This document shows, one piece after another, positions 13,075-14,117 of a DNA stretch of 14,117 nucleotides; position 1 is the first letter of the stretch, and each line of letters starts with the position of its first letter. A program made the translations under genes and the position numbers. The notes beneath the pieces are model-generated. The model saw only the letters and a list, made by a program, of their open reading frames with translations, was not told the DNA's origin and did no database searches. Source of the DNA: Paracoccaceae bacterium (lineage in GTDB: Bacteria; Pseudomonadota; Alphaproteobacteria; Rhodobacterales; Rhodobacteraceae); assembly GCA_015485015.1 (NCBI GenBank), contig WFUK01000414.1, positions 1-14,117 of the forward strand, given 5' to 3'.

Positions 13075-14117
13075 TCAGCCGTTGGTGAAATCGGGATAAG
13101 CTTCCATCCCCAGTTCAGACATATCCAGACCGGTGATCTCCGCTTCCGCACTCACCCGAATGCCCAGCACCAGTTTCAGCACCATCCACAATACCAAAGA
13201 TACCGAGAATACAAATCCGCCAACAACCACAATACCATAAGCCTGCGTCACAAAGCTGGCATCGGTGTTGGTAAAGGCCACCGCCATAGTGCCCCAGATG
13301 CCGGCAAACAGATGCACAGGGATTGCGCCAACCACATCGTCGATTTTGAATTTATCCAGCAATGGCACCGCAAACACCACGATCACACCGCCCATGGCGC
13401 CGATCAGGGATGCCTGCCCAAGGCCCGGGGTCAAAGGTTCGGCGGTGATCGAAACCAGACCTGCCAAAGCGCCGTTCAGCATCATGGTCAAATCTGGTTT
13501 CTTATAAAGCAATTGCGTTACAAAAAGTGCTGCAATTGCTCCACCTGCCGCCGCTGCATTGGTGTTGGCAAAAATCCGGCTGATATCCGCCACATTGCCG
13601 GTCGTGTTCATATATAGCTGCGAGCCGCCATTAAAGCCGAACCACCCCATCCAGAGGATAAATGTGCCCAGCGTGGCCAATGGCAGATTGGAACCCATAA
13701 ACGGAATTACCTTGCCATTCTTGTATTTCCCGATGCGTGCCCCAAGGATGATCGCGCCAGCCAAAGCCGCCCAGCCACCAACCGAATGCACAACCGTCGA
13801 ACCGGCGAAATCCAGAAAACCGGCTTCATCCAGAAATCCGCCGCCCCATTTCCAGCTGGCCTGGATCGGATAGATAACGCCCACCAGAACAACCGTGAAA
13901 ATCAGGAAAGGCCATAGCTTGATCCGCTCAGCCAAAGCCCCCGATACAATCGAAGCCGTCGCCGCGGCAAACATCAGCTGGAAAAAGAAATCCGAGCCAA
14001 CCGAAGCATAGGTCAGGTCCACATCGGCCGCGCCGACGCCTACCGGCTCCAGCGATGTTGTGGCGAATGCGCCGATAATGCCGTCAACCGTCCATGCATC
14101 GCCGGGATACATCAGAT
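13075..14117 (-). CDS. amtB: ammonium transporter, 3' part (5' end outside the window)
   Basis: The reading frame runs to the right edge without a clear start: codons before the Met at 14112 remain open, so the first membrane segments are missing. The visible 346 or so residues contain about nine hydrophobic segments. Marks are FQLMFAAATASIVSGALAER, DFAGSTVVHSVGGWAALAG (first pore His and the Asp before it), LWMGWFGFNGGS, and GAIPVHLFAGIWGTMAVAF (second pore His). The C-terminal tail GLDMSELGMEAYPDF matches the conserved cytoplasmic segment that transmits gating and contacts GlnK. It is an inner-membrane trimeric channel for ammonium uptake. In many proteobacteria it follows glnK; that gene would lie to the right, outside the window. 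A strong terminator ends it. Confidence 0.96.
   Translation of the reverse strand, partial: LMYPGDAWTVDGIIGAFATTSLEPVGVGAADVDLTYASVGSDFFFQLMFAAATASIVSGALAERIKLWPFLIFTVVLVGVIYPIQASWKWGGGFLDEAGFLDFAGSTVVHSVGGWAALAGAIILGARIGKYKNGKVIPFMGSNLPLATLGTFILWMGWFGFNGGSQLYMNTTGNVADISRIFANTNAAAAGGAIAALFVTQLLYKKPDLTMMLNGALAGLVSITAEPLTPGLGQASLIGAMGGVIVVFAVPLLDKFKIDDVVGAIPVHLFAGIWGTMAVAFTNTDASFVTQAYGIVVVGGFVFSVSLVLWMVLKLVLGIRVSAEAEITGLDMSELGMEAYPDFTNG

Noticed and set aside
1..14117. Mobile elements, CRISPR arrays, toxin-antitoxin or phage defence genes
   Set aside because: No transposase, integrase, long terminal repeats, regular spacer arrays or defence domains were seen on either strand. The gene content is housekeeping.

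Overview
The window looks like a core chromosomal segment of an alphaproteobacterium, most likely a marine Rhodobacterales/Roseobacter-type organism. This rests on four things: a pre-rRNA leader of the Rhodobacterales kind, a tRNA-His without the usual G-1 base, a small acidic protein that resembles a Rhodobacteraceae-restricted family, and moderately high GC with short AT-rich promoters. I see no phage, transposon, plasmid, CRISPR or defence signatures. The assignment comes from recognition, not a database search.

Layout, left to right. Positions 1-330 hold the promoter and 5' leader of an rRNA operon that reads leftward; the 16S gene itself would lie beyond the left edge. Divergent from it, on the + strand, is a two-gene unit (439-1927): an AraC-type regulator with a GyrI-like C-terminal domain, overlapping a stand-alone GyrI-like protein. 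A secreted DUF302-like protein follows (1991-2425), with a terminator. tRNA-His(GTG) lies on the - strand (2637-2713), then a 62-aa acidic protein (+). This converges on a 759-aa glycosyltransferase (-), the two stop codons sharing one CTAG.

Positions 5347-6133 hold a 6S RNA candidate with its own promoter followed by fau (5-formyltetrahydrofolate cyclo-ligase), the widespread 6S-fau arrangement. fau ends inside the 3' end of a convergent HAD-IIA phosphatase-like gene, which is probably co-transcribed with an upstream exported protein of unknown function (7038-7697). Next come a DMT/EamA transporter and an HU-type DNA-binding protein, separated by an intrinsic terminator that touches the transporter's ribosome binding site.

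From 9138 to 12917 three - strand genes are closely spaced: free-methionine-(R)-sulfoxide reductase, adenine deaminase and AMP nucleosidase. The last two overlap by ATGA. Together they would convert AMP to adenine plus ribose-5-phosphate and then adenine to hypoxanthine plus ammonia. The right edge carries the 3' part of an AmtB ammonium transporter with a strong terminator; between it and the reductase is a dense array of small hairpins. No clearly new multi-gene system is visible. The most interesting signals are in RNA and regulation: competing hairpins around the rRNA boxA, the G-1-less tRNA-His, the terminator/RBS junction before the DMT gene, and the large palindrome at the HU promoter.
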